A program made the translations under genes and the position numbers. A stretch of 32,250 bases of DNA from JAHJGG01 sp041658785 (GTDB taxonomy: Bacteria > Patescibacteriota > Patescibacteriia > Magasanikbacterales > UBA922), in contig JBAZZL010000011.1 in assembly GCA_041658785.1 (NCBI GenBank), positions 1 through 32,250 on the forward strand, written 5' to 3'. Shown piece by piece: positions 13,856 to 20,665 of this stretch (the stretch's first letter is position 1; every line of letters begins with the position of its first letter). The notes beneath the pieces were generated by a model. That model searched no databases and had not been told where the DNA came from. It was given only the letters and a program-made list of their open reading frames with translations.

Positions 13856-15760
13856 TTACTCCCACTCAATCGTCCCTGGCGGTTTGTTGGTGATATCGTA
13901 GAAGATATAATCAATCGCGTCAAGTTTTTCTATTTCAATTTTTATTTTATTTAAAATATCATCGGGCAATTCTGCAAAAGATACAGTCATCGCTTCTTTT
14001 GATTCCACCGGACGCAGGACGATTGATTCATTATGATTATGACCGAAAGGAATGAGAACGACAGGAAACTGCCAGATACGGTCGCAGCGCGGATTGCCTG
14101 AAGCATGTTTTTTGACAATAGCATCAATAATCCGCAATAGGTCTAAACGTTTTTTGGTAATGTATGCCAGCTTTACTGTCGCGCGGGATAGTTTTGTTTC
14201 CTCGCCTGAAATAAGCAAGAGAACGCGATTGATGTCTTTGTGGGTGTTGGTGATTTGTGGAGAAAATGATTTTAGTTGAGACCAGTTGAGACCCCTCTCT
14301 GTCTCCCCCCTACGGGGGGGGAGGACTAGAAGAGCGGGGTGGGCGTAAGAACGTTCGTCGCCTTGGACGCCGACGGATTTTATCGGAAGTTTATAAAAAG
14401 TTGAAGTGTTGGCATGTTGAAGTGTTTGCGTGTTGGATGATTTCTCCGCGCACAAACACCTGATTGCCAGTCCCGGCCCGGGAAACGGCTGGCGGTTGAT
14501 AAGATTTTTGGGCAGGCCGAGTTTCAGGCCGATCTCCCGCACCTCGTCTTTGTACAAGTCCTTGATCGGTTCAATCACCAGCCCTTTTTTTATCATCTCT
14601 TGAACACGGTCAACGCGATTGTGATGGGTTTTGATTTTATCGGCGTTTTTGGTGCCGCCGGATTCTATGGTGTCGGGGTAGATCGTGCCTTGGCCCAAGA
14701 GCCATTCTTTTTCATTGAATCCCTGTTCTTTCATTACTCGTTCAGCGACCTCAACAAACAACTTACCAATAATCTTTCGTTTTTCTTCCGGATCATAAAC
14801 GTTTTTTAATTTCGCGAGCATTTCGTCTTCGGCGTTGTAAACATGCAGATTGTCCAGTCCGATTTTGGCGAGCGCTAGTTTTACCTCTTTAGATTCGTTC
14901 AACCGCATAAGGCCGTGGTCAACATGCAGGCCGTACACGCGTTTTTTGCCTAAAGTTTTTTCCAATAAGGCGAAACAAACCGTGGAATCAACGCCGCCGC
15001 TGACCAAAAGAAAAACATTTTTATCGCCCGCTTCTTTTTTAATCTGCGCCTGAATTTCTTGGAGCATGGTCTCCGCGGTCCAGTTTTTTTTCGCGCCGCA
15101 AATGCCAAAGACAAAATTTTTCAGCATGGTCACGCCGGCTTCGGTATGATGGACTTCGGGATGAAATTGAAAGCCATAAATCTTTTTTTTCTCGTCCGCC
15201 ATGGCCGCGATTGAATCGTTGCCGGATGTCGCGATTTGCTTAAACCCTTTGGGCAGTTTTGACACGTGATCGCCGTGGGACATCCAGACCGTTGTTTTTG
15301 GCGGAACGTTTTTGAAGATAACTAAAGAGTTTCGGTGTAAACTTTCGTTTTCTTTGTTACTTTCAGAAATTGGAAATTGGTAACTGTCCCGCAGCGAGCG
15401 GGACCCCGCTACGGCGGGGGAAATTGATAGTGTTGAGAGGCCGTATTCCCGCGCGTTGCTTGATTCTACCGTTCCGCCAAAATGTTTGGCAATCAGTTGG
15501 TGGCCGTAGCAGAGGCCGAGGAGGGGAATGTTAAGATTAAATATGCCGGGGTCGTATTTAAGTTTGGAATCTTTGACTACGCTTTTTGGCCCGCCGGAAA
15601 AAATGACGCCAACGGCGTTTTTCAGCGCATTTGCGGGAATATCGTTCGGATAGATACGCGATCGGACGCCAAGTTCGCGTACGCGGCGGGCGATTAAGTG
15701 GGTGTATTGGGAGCCGAAGTCAAGGATGGCGATTTCGTTGTCATTGGACAGAGGATTCAT
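13856..15760 (-). CDS. guaA: GMP synthase (glutamine-hydrolysing), with in-frame repeat insertions
   Basis: Aminates XMP to GMP using glutamine. The 634-residue protein has the class I glutaminase domain (GLCYGHQ, Cys84; FHPEVHHTEAG), the ATP pyrophosphatase P-loop SGGVDSTV, then the dimerisation/XMP-binding domain ending NKPPGTIEWE. It is about 110 residues longer than E. coli GuaA. Part of the excess is visibly repeat-derived: residues ~114-128 (AVAGSRSLRDSYQF) come from two GC-rich hairpins, ~441-455 (SNTQTLQHANTSTF) from a GTTGAAGTGTT word array, and ~473-493 (HPALLVLPPRRGETERG) from a REP-like hairpin. The two domains' key residues are intact, so the enzyme is probably active. ATG 15760 starts MNPLSNDNEIAILDFGSQYT, which is family-like. 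Confidence 0.95.
   Translation of the reverse strand: MNPLSNDNEIAILDFGSQYTHLIARRVRELGVRSRIYPNDIPANALKNAVGVIFSGGPKSVVKDSKLKYDPGIFNLNIPLLGLCYGHQLIAKHFGGTVESSNAREYGLSTLSISPAVAGSRSLRDSYQFPISESNKENESLHRNSLVIFKNVPPKTTVWMSHGDHVSKLPKGFKQIATSGNDSIAAMADEKKKIYGFQFHPEVHHTEAGVTMLKNFVFGICGAKKNWTAETMLQEIQAQIKKEAGDKNVFLLVSGGVDSTVCFALLEKTLGKKRVYGLHVDHGLMRLNESKEVKLALAKIGLDNLHVYNAEDEMLAKLKNVYDPEEKRKIIGKLFVEVAERVMKEQGFNEKEWLLGQGTIYPDTIESGGTKNADKIKTHHNRVDRVQEMIKKGLVIEPIKDLYKDEVREIGLKLGLPKNLINRQPFPGPGLAIRCLCAEKSSNTQTLQHANTSTFYKLPIKSVGVQGDERSYAHPALLVLPPRRGETERGLNWSQLKSFSPQITNTHKDINRVLLLISGEETKLSRATVKLAYITKKRLDLLRIIDAIVKKHASGNPRCDRIWQFPVVLIPFGHNHNESIVLRPVESKEAMTVSFAELPDDILNKIKIEIEKLDAIDYIFYDITNKPPGTIEWE
14291..14340. 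repeat. REP-like hairpin inserted in guaA
   Basis: Outer arms ACCCCTCTCT and AGAGCGGGGT (one mismatch) enclose CTCCCCCC-TAC-GGGGGGG. The 50-bp element is read through in frame within the C-terminal half of guaA. Confidence 0.88.
14399..14439 (-). repeat. GTTGAAGTGTT word array inside guaA
   Basis: Two GTTGAAGTGTT words plus GTGTTGG derivatives, encoding NTQTLQHANTSTF on the minus strand. The style matches the intergenic arrays. Confidence 0.75.
15386..15419. repeat. double hairpin inserted in guaA glutaminase domain
   Basis: GTCCCGC/GCGGGAC (15386-15404, 5-nt loop) is followed directly by CCCCGC/GCGGGG (15404-15419, TACG loop). It lies between a strand of the glutaminase domain and the conserved VWMSHGD segment. 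Confidence 0.88.
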
Positions 15761-15809
15761 AATAGTGTTATCATATTGTACACAATCGGAGGGAATTATA
15801 CAAAGATTG

Positions 15810-16006
15810 TTTCTAATTCACCTAATTTCTAATTCACCTAATTCACCTAATAAAATTCCCAATGTCCAAACATAGCAGTTTTCAGTATTCACTATTCAGT
15901 GACAGACGAAAAATTGAAAATACTGAATACTGAAAACTGGACACTTGTCGTTGGCCATTGGACATTTTATTAGGTGAATTAGACAATTAGGTGAATTAGG
16001 TGAATT
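15810..16006. repeat. palindromic word array, AGGTGAATT family (copy 3), with nested palindrome
   Basis: The left arm alternates AATTTCT and AATTCACCT words; the right arm has AGGTGAATT words with one AGACAATT. The core contains a second, unrelated palindrome, CAGTTTTCAGTATTC (15886-15900) with GAATACTGAAAACTG (15925-15939). It occupies the divergent guaA/guaB spacer and ends 11 nt before the guaB ATG. Confidence 0.93.
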
Positions 16007-16017
16007 TTGGCATAATT

Positions 16018-17493
16018 ATGTTCTCCCAATTTGAAGAAACTTTAACCTTTGACGACGTCTTATTAGTTCCCCAACATTCCAGCATCCTGCCCAAGGACGC
16101 GGTTTTGCATACGCAGTTGACTAATGAAATTAAACTAAAACTGCCGTTTCTGTCCGCGCCCATGGATACGGTAACCGAAAGCAAGATGGCGATCGCCATG
16201 GCGCTCTCCGGCGGTATTGGGATTATTCATAAAAATTTATCCATCGACGAGCAGGTGAAAGAAATCCAAAAAGTGAAAAGATTTGAAAACGGCTTTATTG
16301 AAGATCCGATTACCGTGGGTCCGGACGATAAAATTCAAAAAGTCATTGAAATAAGAGAAGAGCACCATTTCAAAAAGAATCCGGTGGTTGACGCGGACGG
16401 CCGATTGGTCGGCATGATTACCGATGTTGATTATTTTATTCCGGAGGATGGCGATATTGTGGTCGGAGAAAGAATGATTCCGCTCCAGCGGATGACAGTG
16501 GCCAAGGCGGGCATCAGTCTCGACGAAGCCAATCGGATGATTAGGGAACACCGCCTCAAAACGCTCTGTGTCGTTGACGAAGCAGGCAGATTGGTCAGCA
16601 TTGTTACCAGAAAAGACATGGAAAAAAATCATCTTTTTCCCAACGCGACTAAAAATGAATTGAAGCAGTTGCGCGCGGGCGCGGCGATTGGGCCCGGGCG
16701 GGCCGGAATAGAGCGGGCGGAGGCGCTAGTGGCGGCCAAAACAGACGTGATCGTGATTGACACGGCGCACGGACATTCGGACGGGGTGATAGAAACGTTA
16801 AGAGAATTGAAAAGCAAATATCCGCGACAGCAGATTATCGCCGGCAATATCGCCACGGCCGAGGCGGCTTTGGCTTTGATTGAAGCGGGCGCGGACGCGG
16901 TAAAAGTGGGCATTGGCCCGGGATCAATCTGCACCACGCGCGTGGTGGCGGGCATTGGCGTGCCGCAACTGTCGGCGATTTTTGAAGTGGTAAGAGCGGT
17001 GGAATCGGCCGCGCGGCCCGTTCCCGTGATTGCCGACGGCGGCATCAAGACATCCGGCGATATCGTGAAAGCGCTGGCCGCCGGCGCGTCCACCGTGATG
17101 ATGGGCAACGTGTTTGCCGGCACGGACGAGTCGCCCGGCCGGGTGGAATACGTGAACGGTCGGATGTACAAAATTTACCGCGGCATGGGAAGTCTGGAAG
17201 CGATGGAAGAGGGGAGCAAGGATCGCTATGGCCAGGCCGATGTTAATGAGAGAAATAAATTTGTGCCCGAGGGCGTTTCCGGCCGCGTGGCGTACAAAGG
17301 GCCGGTGGACAGAATTTTATATCAATTGGCCGGCGGTCTGCAGAGCGGCATGGGGTACAATGGCGCAAAGACGATTTCCGACCTGCATGCCAAGGCGCAG
17401 TTTGTCCGGATTACGGGCGCGGGGCTGAAAGAAAGCCACCCGCATGATTTGCGAAGTTTTGACAAGGCGCCCAATTATGGTAGGGATGAATGA
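16018..17493 (+). CDS. guaB: IMP dehydrogenase
   Basis: Oxidises IMP to XMP with NAD, the entry to guanine nucleotides. At 491 residues it has standard length: TIM-barrel start (TFDDVLLVPQHS, SAPMDTVTES), a CBS-domain pair at about 95-205, catalytic Cys305 in GPGSICTTR, GIKTSGDI, the flap region (YRGMGSLEAM) and the SGxVxYKG motif VSGRVAYKGPV. It is the only purine gene on the plus strand and is divergent from guaA across a 197-bp palindromic array. ATG 16018 is chosen; a GTG at 16000 lies in the repeat. A terminator follows at 17641-17669. Confidence 0.96.
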   Translation: MFSQFEETLTFDDVLLVPQHSSILPKDAVLHTQLTNEIKLKLPFLSAPMDTVTESKMAIAMALSGGIGIIHKNLSIDEQVKEIQKVKRFENGFIEDPITVGPDDKIQKVIEIREEHHFKKNPVVDADGRLVGMITDVDYFIPEDGDIVVGERMIPLQRMTVAKAGISLDEANRMIREHRLKTLCVVDEAGRLVSIVTRKDMEKNHLFPNATKNELKQLRAGAAIGPGRAGIERAEALVAAKTDVIVIDTAHGHSDGVIETLRELKSKYPRQQIIAGNIATAEAALALIEAGADAVKVGIGPGSICTTRVVAGIGVPQLSAIFEVVRAVESAARPVPVIADGGIKTSGDIVKALAAGASTVMMGNVFAGTDESPGRVEYVNGRMYKIYRGMGSLEAMEEGSKDRYGQADVNERNKFVPEGVSGRVAYKGPVDRILYQLAGGLQSGMGYNGAKTISDLHAKAQFVRITGAGLKESHPHDLRSFDKAPNYGRDE

Positions 17494-17496
17494 TAA

Positions 17497-17527
17497 TGCG
17501 GATTTTGCGGATTTGATGCGGATTTGG
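17497..17527 (+). repeat. TGCGGATTT word array
   Basis: Three TGCGGATTT-like words in tandem just after the guaB stop, continuing into degenerate GGATGATG words. Related words lie upstream of purC (28509-28596). Confidence 0.7.
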
Positions 17528-17552
17528 GATGATGTGGATGTTGATGGATGAT

Positions 17553-17599
17553 CCCTTCTCCTTTTAGAGCTTGCCCTAAGCTTGTCGAGGGGAGAAGGG
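17553..17599. repeat. REP-like hairpin after guaB
   Basis: CCCTTCTCC (17553-17561) pairs with GGAGAAGGG (17591-17599) around an AGCTTGCCCTAAGCTTG loop. The flanking CACCTCATCCCCTGCC (minus strand) resembles the insertion inside purH at 18721-18773. Confidence 0.8.
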
Positions 17600-17640
17600 C
17601 AGGGGATGAGGTGTCGGGTTACCGCCATCCATGGTTTGAT

Positions 17641-17669
17641 AAAAAGACCCGCCGGAACGGCGGGTTTTT
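17641..17669. terminator. bidirectional terminator between guaB and the orphan gene
   Basis: Stem ACCCGCCG (17647-17654) with CGGCGGGT (17658-17665) and a 3-nt loop. There is a T-tract on the plus side, and the minus strand reads TCTTTTT after the stem. Confidence 0.9.
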
Positions 17670-17701
17670 GTTTAGTATTAAAATAGTTAGGTAGGCGTCC
17701 T

Positions 17702-17735
17702 CCGGCTCTCTGGACTGTGAAATCCAGAGAGCCGG
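17702..17735. repeat. perfect 13-bp hairpin after the orphan gene
   Basis: CCGGCTCTCTGGA and TCCAGAGAGCCGG are perfect inverted repeats with an 8-nt loop, extended by partly complementary GCGTCC/GGACGG. It is 25 nt past the stop of the minus-strand orphan gene and probably stabilises or ends its mRNA. Confidence 0.85.
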
Positions 17736-17760
17736 TCGGACGGCGTCATGCGATGCGCTA

Positions 17761-18165
17761 TCAGTTGCGGGCGATGAGCGCGGCGACCGCATCCTCATCG
17801 GCTTCTTCGTCTTTGAGAATGTGTGGAAAACCACAGCACTCCCCATTAGCGAACCGCAGGGTGTAGGTTCCTGGTTGGATGCCTGGCGGATACGGTTCCA
17901 CCATTTCAAAGGTGATAAGAAGCGCGCTCTGTCCAGTTTCGGGAGGAGGATCGCATGGACTCACCTCCAGTATTCTGACCAGCAATGGATCATTATCGAA
18001 CCCGATTATGTCCTCCTCCAACGGCTGTTCGTGGTACAGCGTTAGCTGGAAGATGTGGTGACTGCCGATACATTCAAACGGGCTAACAAGCCCGCCAACG
18101 GCAGTGCGTTGTCTGCAAGTGCACCCGCCAAAGCCGACCATAGTGTAGAATTTTTCCCACCGCAT
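17761..18165 (-). CDS. orphan cysteine-containing hypothetical protein with strong SD
   Basis: A 134-residue protein I do not recognise. It has six cysteines (GGCTC, FEC, SPCDPP, ECCGF), an acidic middle, a beta-rich segment (ALLITFEMVEPYPPG, GTYTLRF) and an acidic alpha-helical end (DEEADEDAVAALIARN). There is no signal peptide or membrane helix. Unlike most neighbours it has a strong GGAG Shine-Dalgarno 7 nt before the ATG and a TTGACA -35, implying high expression. Codon and base use also look more GC-balanced than in the purine genes, which may mean transfer. The cysteines suggest metal binding, but the spacing fits no zinc-ribbon pattern I know. It sits between guaB and purH and need not be linked to purine synthesis. 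Confidence 0.72.
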   Translation of the reverse strand: MRWEKFYTMVGFGGCTCRQRTAVGGLVSPFECIGSHHIFQLTLYHEQPLEEDIIGFDNDPLLVRILEVSPCDPPPETGQSALLITFEMVEPYPPGIQPGTYTLRFANGECCGFPHILKDEEADEDAVAALIARN

Positions 18166-18213
18166 GACTTTTCTCCTTTTGATAATCCGCTTACGCGGAG
18201 GTTTGTAGTTTTA

Positions 18214-18242
18214 CTTTTATCAGATATGTGAGAAACTGTCAA
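18214..18242 (-). promoter_or_regulatory. promoter for the orphan gene
   Basis: On the minus strand TTGACA (18242-18237) is followed after 15-17 bp by GATAAAAG-type -10 sequence. A small CCGC/GCGG hairpin (18187-18199) lies in the leader before the strong SD. Confidence 0.6.
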
Positions 18243-18268
18243 TATGTCAGTGCGTAGGAATGACATTT

Positions 18269-19846
18269 TTAGTGCTTAAAACATCTTTTTCCAGTAAACA
18301 CCATCGCGATGCCGTGTTCGTCGCAAGCGATAATTACTTCTTGATCTTTGATTGATCCGCCAGGTTGAATAATGGCTTTCACGCCTGCCTTGGCTATCTC
18401 GTCAATGCTGTCGCGGAAGGGAAAGAACGCGTCGGAAGCGAGGACTGATCCGGTCGCATTTTTACCGGCCTTGCCAATGGCTAATTTTACCGCGTCCACG
18501 CGCGAAACCTGGCCCATGCCGATGCCAACAGTCGTGTTGTTTTTGGCGAGTAAAATACCGTTTGATTTGACGTGTTTTAACACTTTCCAGGCGAAAAGCA
18601 GGTCGGTTTTTTCTTTTTTTGTTGGTTGTTTTTTGGTGACAGTTTTCAGATCGGCCGTGGTAATTGTTTCAATATCAAGGTCTTGGACAAGGAGGCCGCC
18701 GCTGATTGGCTTGAATTCAAGGGGAGCGGCGCTCCGCACCTCACCCTGTCCCTCTCCTATGAGGAGAGGGGACGTATTAAGATTCGTCAATTCTAAAACG
18801 CGCAGATTTTTTTTTGTTGCGAAAATTTTCAGTGCGGTCGGTTCGTAACTCGGCGCAAGGATTATTTCGGCGAAGACCTTGGCAATCTCTTCGGCGATTT
18901 CTTGGGTGCAGGTTCTGTTGAGGCAGATAATGCCGCCAAAAGCCGAAAGAGCGTCGGCTTGATACGCTCGTTTAAATGCCATGGTAATATCTTTGTCCGT
19001 TGCCGCGCCGCAGGGATTGGCGTGTTTTACGATCACGCAACATGGCTCGGTAAATTCTTTAAGCGTAGAGAGTCCGCCGTCCGCGTCGTTGATATTGTTA
19101 TAAGACAGTTGTTTGCCCTGCAAGATTTTCGCGTTTAGCAAGTTTGCGCCGCCGTTATTCGGTTCTCGGTAAACCGCGGCCGCCTGATGCGGATTTTCTC
19201 CATAGCGCAGGTCGTACGCTTTTTGATAAGTTAAAGAAATATTTTCCGGAAATTTTTCTTTGGTAAAATAATTAGCGATAATGCTGTCATATTGCGCGGT
19301 GTGGCGGAAGGCCTTGGCTTGCAGTTTTTGGCGCGTGGCAAAAGTTAATCCGTTGTTTGTTTTCAGTTCTTCAAGAAGAGGCGCGTAGTCGGAGGGGTCA
19401 ACGACGACAGCCACCCAGCCGACATTTTTCGCCGCGCTCCGGATCATGCTGGGTCCGCCGATGTCAATGTCCTCAATCGCTTCTTCTGCGGTTACGTTTG
19501 GTTTGGCGATTGTTTCGGAAAACGGATAAAGGTTGCAAATAACCAAGTCAATCCATTTGATGTTATGTTTGTCCGCGGTTTTTTTGTGCTCATCCCGCAA
19601 GCCCAAAATGCCGGCGTGAACCAGAGGGTGGAGGGTTTTCACCCGGCCGTCCATCATCTCGGGGAAGCCGGTAAAGTCGGAGATTTCAATTACCGGAATG
19701 TTTGCCGCCGCGATTGCTTTTGCCGTCCCGCCGGTGGAGATTATTTCTACTCCTAATTTACTTAATTTTTTTGCAAATTCTACCGCCCCTTCTTTGTTGG
19801 AAATAGAAATGAGAGCGCGTTTGATTTGAACAATATTAGTATTCAT
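18269..19846 (-). CDS. purH: AICAR transformylase/IMP cyclohydrolase
   Basis: Catalyses the last two steps to IMP. The 525-residue protein has the N-terminal MGS-like cyclohydrolase domain (ISTGGTAKAI at 36-45, GRVKTLHP) and the C-terminal AICAR formyltransferase domain (YDLRYGENPHQ at 211-221, catalytic KHANPCG at 274-280, SAFGGII). Residues about 358-374 (TSPLLIGEGQGEVRSAA) are encoded by a REP-like insertion at 18721-18773 lying in a region that varies among homologues. The start at 19846 gives MNTNIVQIKRALISISNK; 18 further upstream codons fall inside the palindromic array. The stop lies next to GGAATGACATTTTT, a motif also found just before the purM stop. Confidence 0.95.
   Translation of the reverse strand: MNTNIVQIKRALISISNKEGAVEFAKKLSKLGVEIISTGGTAKAIAAANIPVIEISDFTGFPEMMDGRVKTLHPLVHAGILGLRDEHKKTADKHNIKWIDLVICNLYPFSETIAKPNVTAEEAIEDIDIGGPSMIRSAAKNVGWVAVVVDPSDYAPLLEELKTNNGLTFATRQKLQAKAFRHTAQYDSIIANYFTKEKFPENISLTYQKAYDLRYGENPHQAAAVYREPNNGGANLLNAKILQGKQLSYNNINDADGGLSTLKEFTEPCCVIVKHANPCGAATDKDITMAFKRAYQADALSAFGGIICLNRTCTQEIAEEIAKVFAEIILAPSYEPTALKIFATKKNLRVLELTNLNTSPLLIGEGQGEVRSAAPLEFKPISGGLLVQDLDIETITTADLKTVTKKQPTKKEKTDLLFAWKVLKHVKSNGILLAKNNTTVGIGMGQVSRVDAVKLAIGKAGKNATGSVLASDAFFPFRDSIDEIAKAGVKAIIQPGGSIKDQEVIIACDEHGIAMVFTGKRCFKH
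18721..18773. repeat. REP-like insertion inside purH
   Basis: Two adjacent hairpins, GGAGC-GGC-GCTCC (18723-18735) and GTCCCTCTCCT with AGGAGAGGGGAC (18748-18773, one bulge), separated by CACCTCACCCT. It resembles the element after guaB at 17553-17599 and is translated in frame. Confidence 0.88.
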
Positions 19847-19863
19847 ATACACGATTGATAAAT

Positions 19864-19950
19864 GGGAACACAGATTACCAGGATTGCCAGGATTATCCAT
19901 GATTGGTGTAATCTTGGTAAATCCTGGTCATCATGGAAATCTGTGTTCCC
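19864..19950. repeat. palindromic word array, ACACAGATTACC family (copy 3)
   Basis: Perfect terminal arms GGGAACACAGATT (19864-19876) and AATCTGTGTTCCC (19938-19950), with CCAGGATT and ATCCTGGT words inside. It lies 17 nt upstream of the purH start and overlaps the last codons of purN. Confidence 0.92.
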
Positions 19951-20521
19951 AATTTTTAATTACCTCTACAAACGCCTCTCCCTCCAACTTCTGCACCTTT
20001 TCTTTTAAATTCTCCGCAGTCTCATTCGGATCAATCGCACATTTTTTCTGCAATAAAATTTTTCCGCCGTCAACGGTTTCGTCCACGAGGTGAATGGTAC
20101 AGCCGGTTTCTGTTTCTTCGGCTTTCAACACTTCTTTATGTACGTTCAAGTCCATGCCGCCGGCGAATTTGGGCAGGAGCGAGGGGTGGACGTTTAGGAT
20201 TTTTCCTCGGTAAGCGCTGATGAAAACAGGGGAGAGGATGCGCATCCAGCCGATGAGGAGGACGAGGTCAATTGGGTAATTTGTTAATTTGGCAATTAGT
20301 TTTTGGTCGTACTGTTCACGAGTTTCGTCTTTTGTTGCCGGAACATAGACGGCCGTTAGACCGTGTTGTTTCGCGCGTTCAAGTATGTACGCGTCTTTTT
20401 TGTTGCTGATTACGATTTCAATGGACGCGTTAAGCTCGCCGCTTTTGATCGCGTCAATGATGGCTTGCAGGTCAGTACCGCGGGTGGAACCCAATATAGC
20501 TAATCTGGTTATATTATCCAC
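19931..20521 (-). CDS. purN: phosphoribosylglycinamide formyltransferase
   Basis: Formylates GAR to FGAR with 10-formyl-tetrahydrofolate. The 196-residue protein carries LAILGSTRGTDLQAII at about 7-22, the GWMRILSPVF segment, the NVHPSLLPKFAG formyl-binding signature with catalytic Asn/His, and the conserved Asp in GCTIHLVDETVDGG. The start is a GTG at 20521, giving a family-length N-terminus; no in-frame ATG is better placed. Its last residues (NWEHRFP) and stop codon are encoded by the ACACAGATTACC array. It follows the secreted gluzincin-like gene and precedes purH in the transcription direction. Confidence 0.93.
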   Translation of the reverse strand: MDNITRLAILGSTRGTDLQAIIDAIKSGELNASIEIVISNKKDAYILERAKQHGLTAVYVPATKDETREQYDQKLIAKLTNYPIDLVLLIGWMRILSPVFISAYRGKILNVHPSLLPKFAGGMDLNVHKEVLKAEETETGCTIHLVDETVDGGKILLQKKCAIDPNETAENLKEKVQKLEGEAFVEVIKNWEHRFP

Positions 20522-20547
20522 ATTATATCGCTAATAAGAGTTGGTAG

Positions 20548-20590
20548 ATTAAACAAAATTGTACAGAATTTAACAAAATTAACATAAAAT
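20548..20590 (+). repeat. 10-bp array, AATTAAACAA family (copy 2)
   Basis: ATTAAACAAA, ATTGTACAGA and ATTTAACAAA units in 10-bp register. They lie inverted relative to 22391-22450, on the other side of the secreted-protein gene. Confidence 0.8.
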
Positions 20591-20591
20591 A

Positions 20592-20660
20592 GGTAATTAG
20601 TGGGATTCATAACCAAGCATATGGTATAATAGCGCTTGGTTATGAATCCCACTAATTACC
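20592..20660. repeat. perfect 27-bp inverted repeat with promoter-like loop
   Basis: The arms 20592-20618 and 20634-20660 are perfect complements (starting GGTAATTAGTGGGATTC), separated by 15 nt. On the minus strand the hairpin follows the secreted-protein stop by a few bases and is trailed by T-rich sequence, so it may act as its terminator. Confidence 0.95.
20622..20630 (+). promoter_or_regulatory. extended -10 motif in the hairpin loop
   Basis: TGGTATAAT is a perfect extended -10 (TGnTATAAT) in the 15-nt loop of the 27-bp inverted repeat. It points antisense to the secreted-protein gene. No -35 is recognisable. Confidence 0.4.
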
Positions 20661-20665
20661 AAGTT

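Noticed and set aside
20592..20660. Invertible promoter (phase-variation) switch
   Set aside because: The loop between the inverted repeats is only 15 bp, too short for known site-specific inversion, and no recombinase gene is present.
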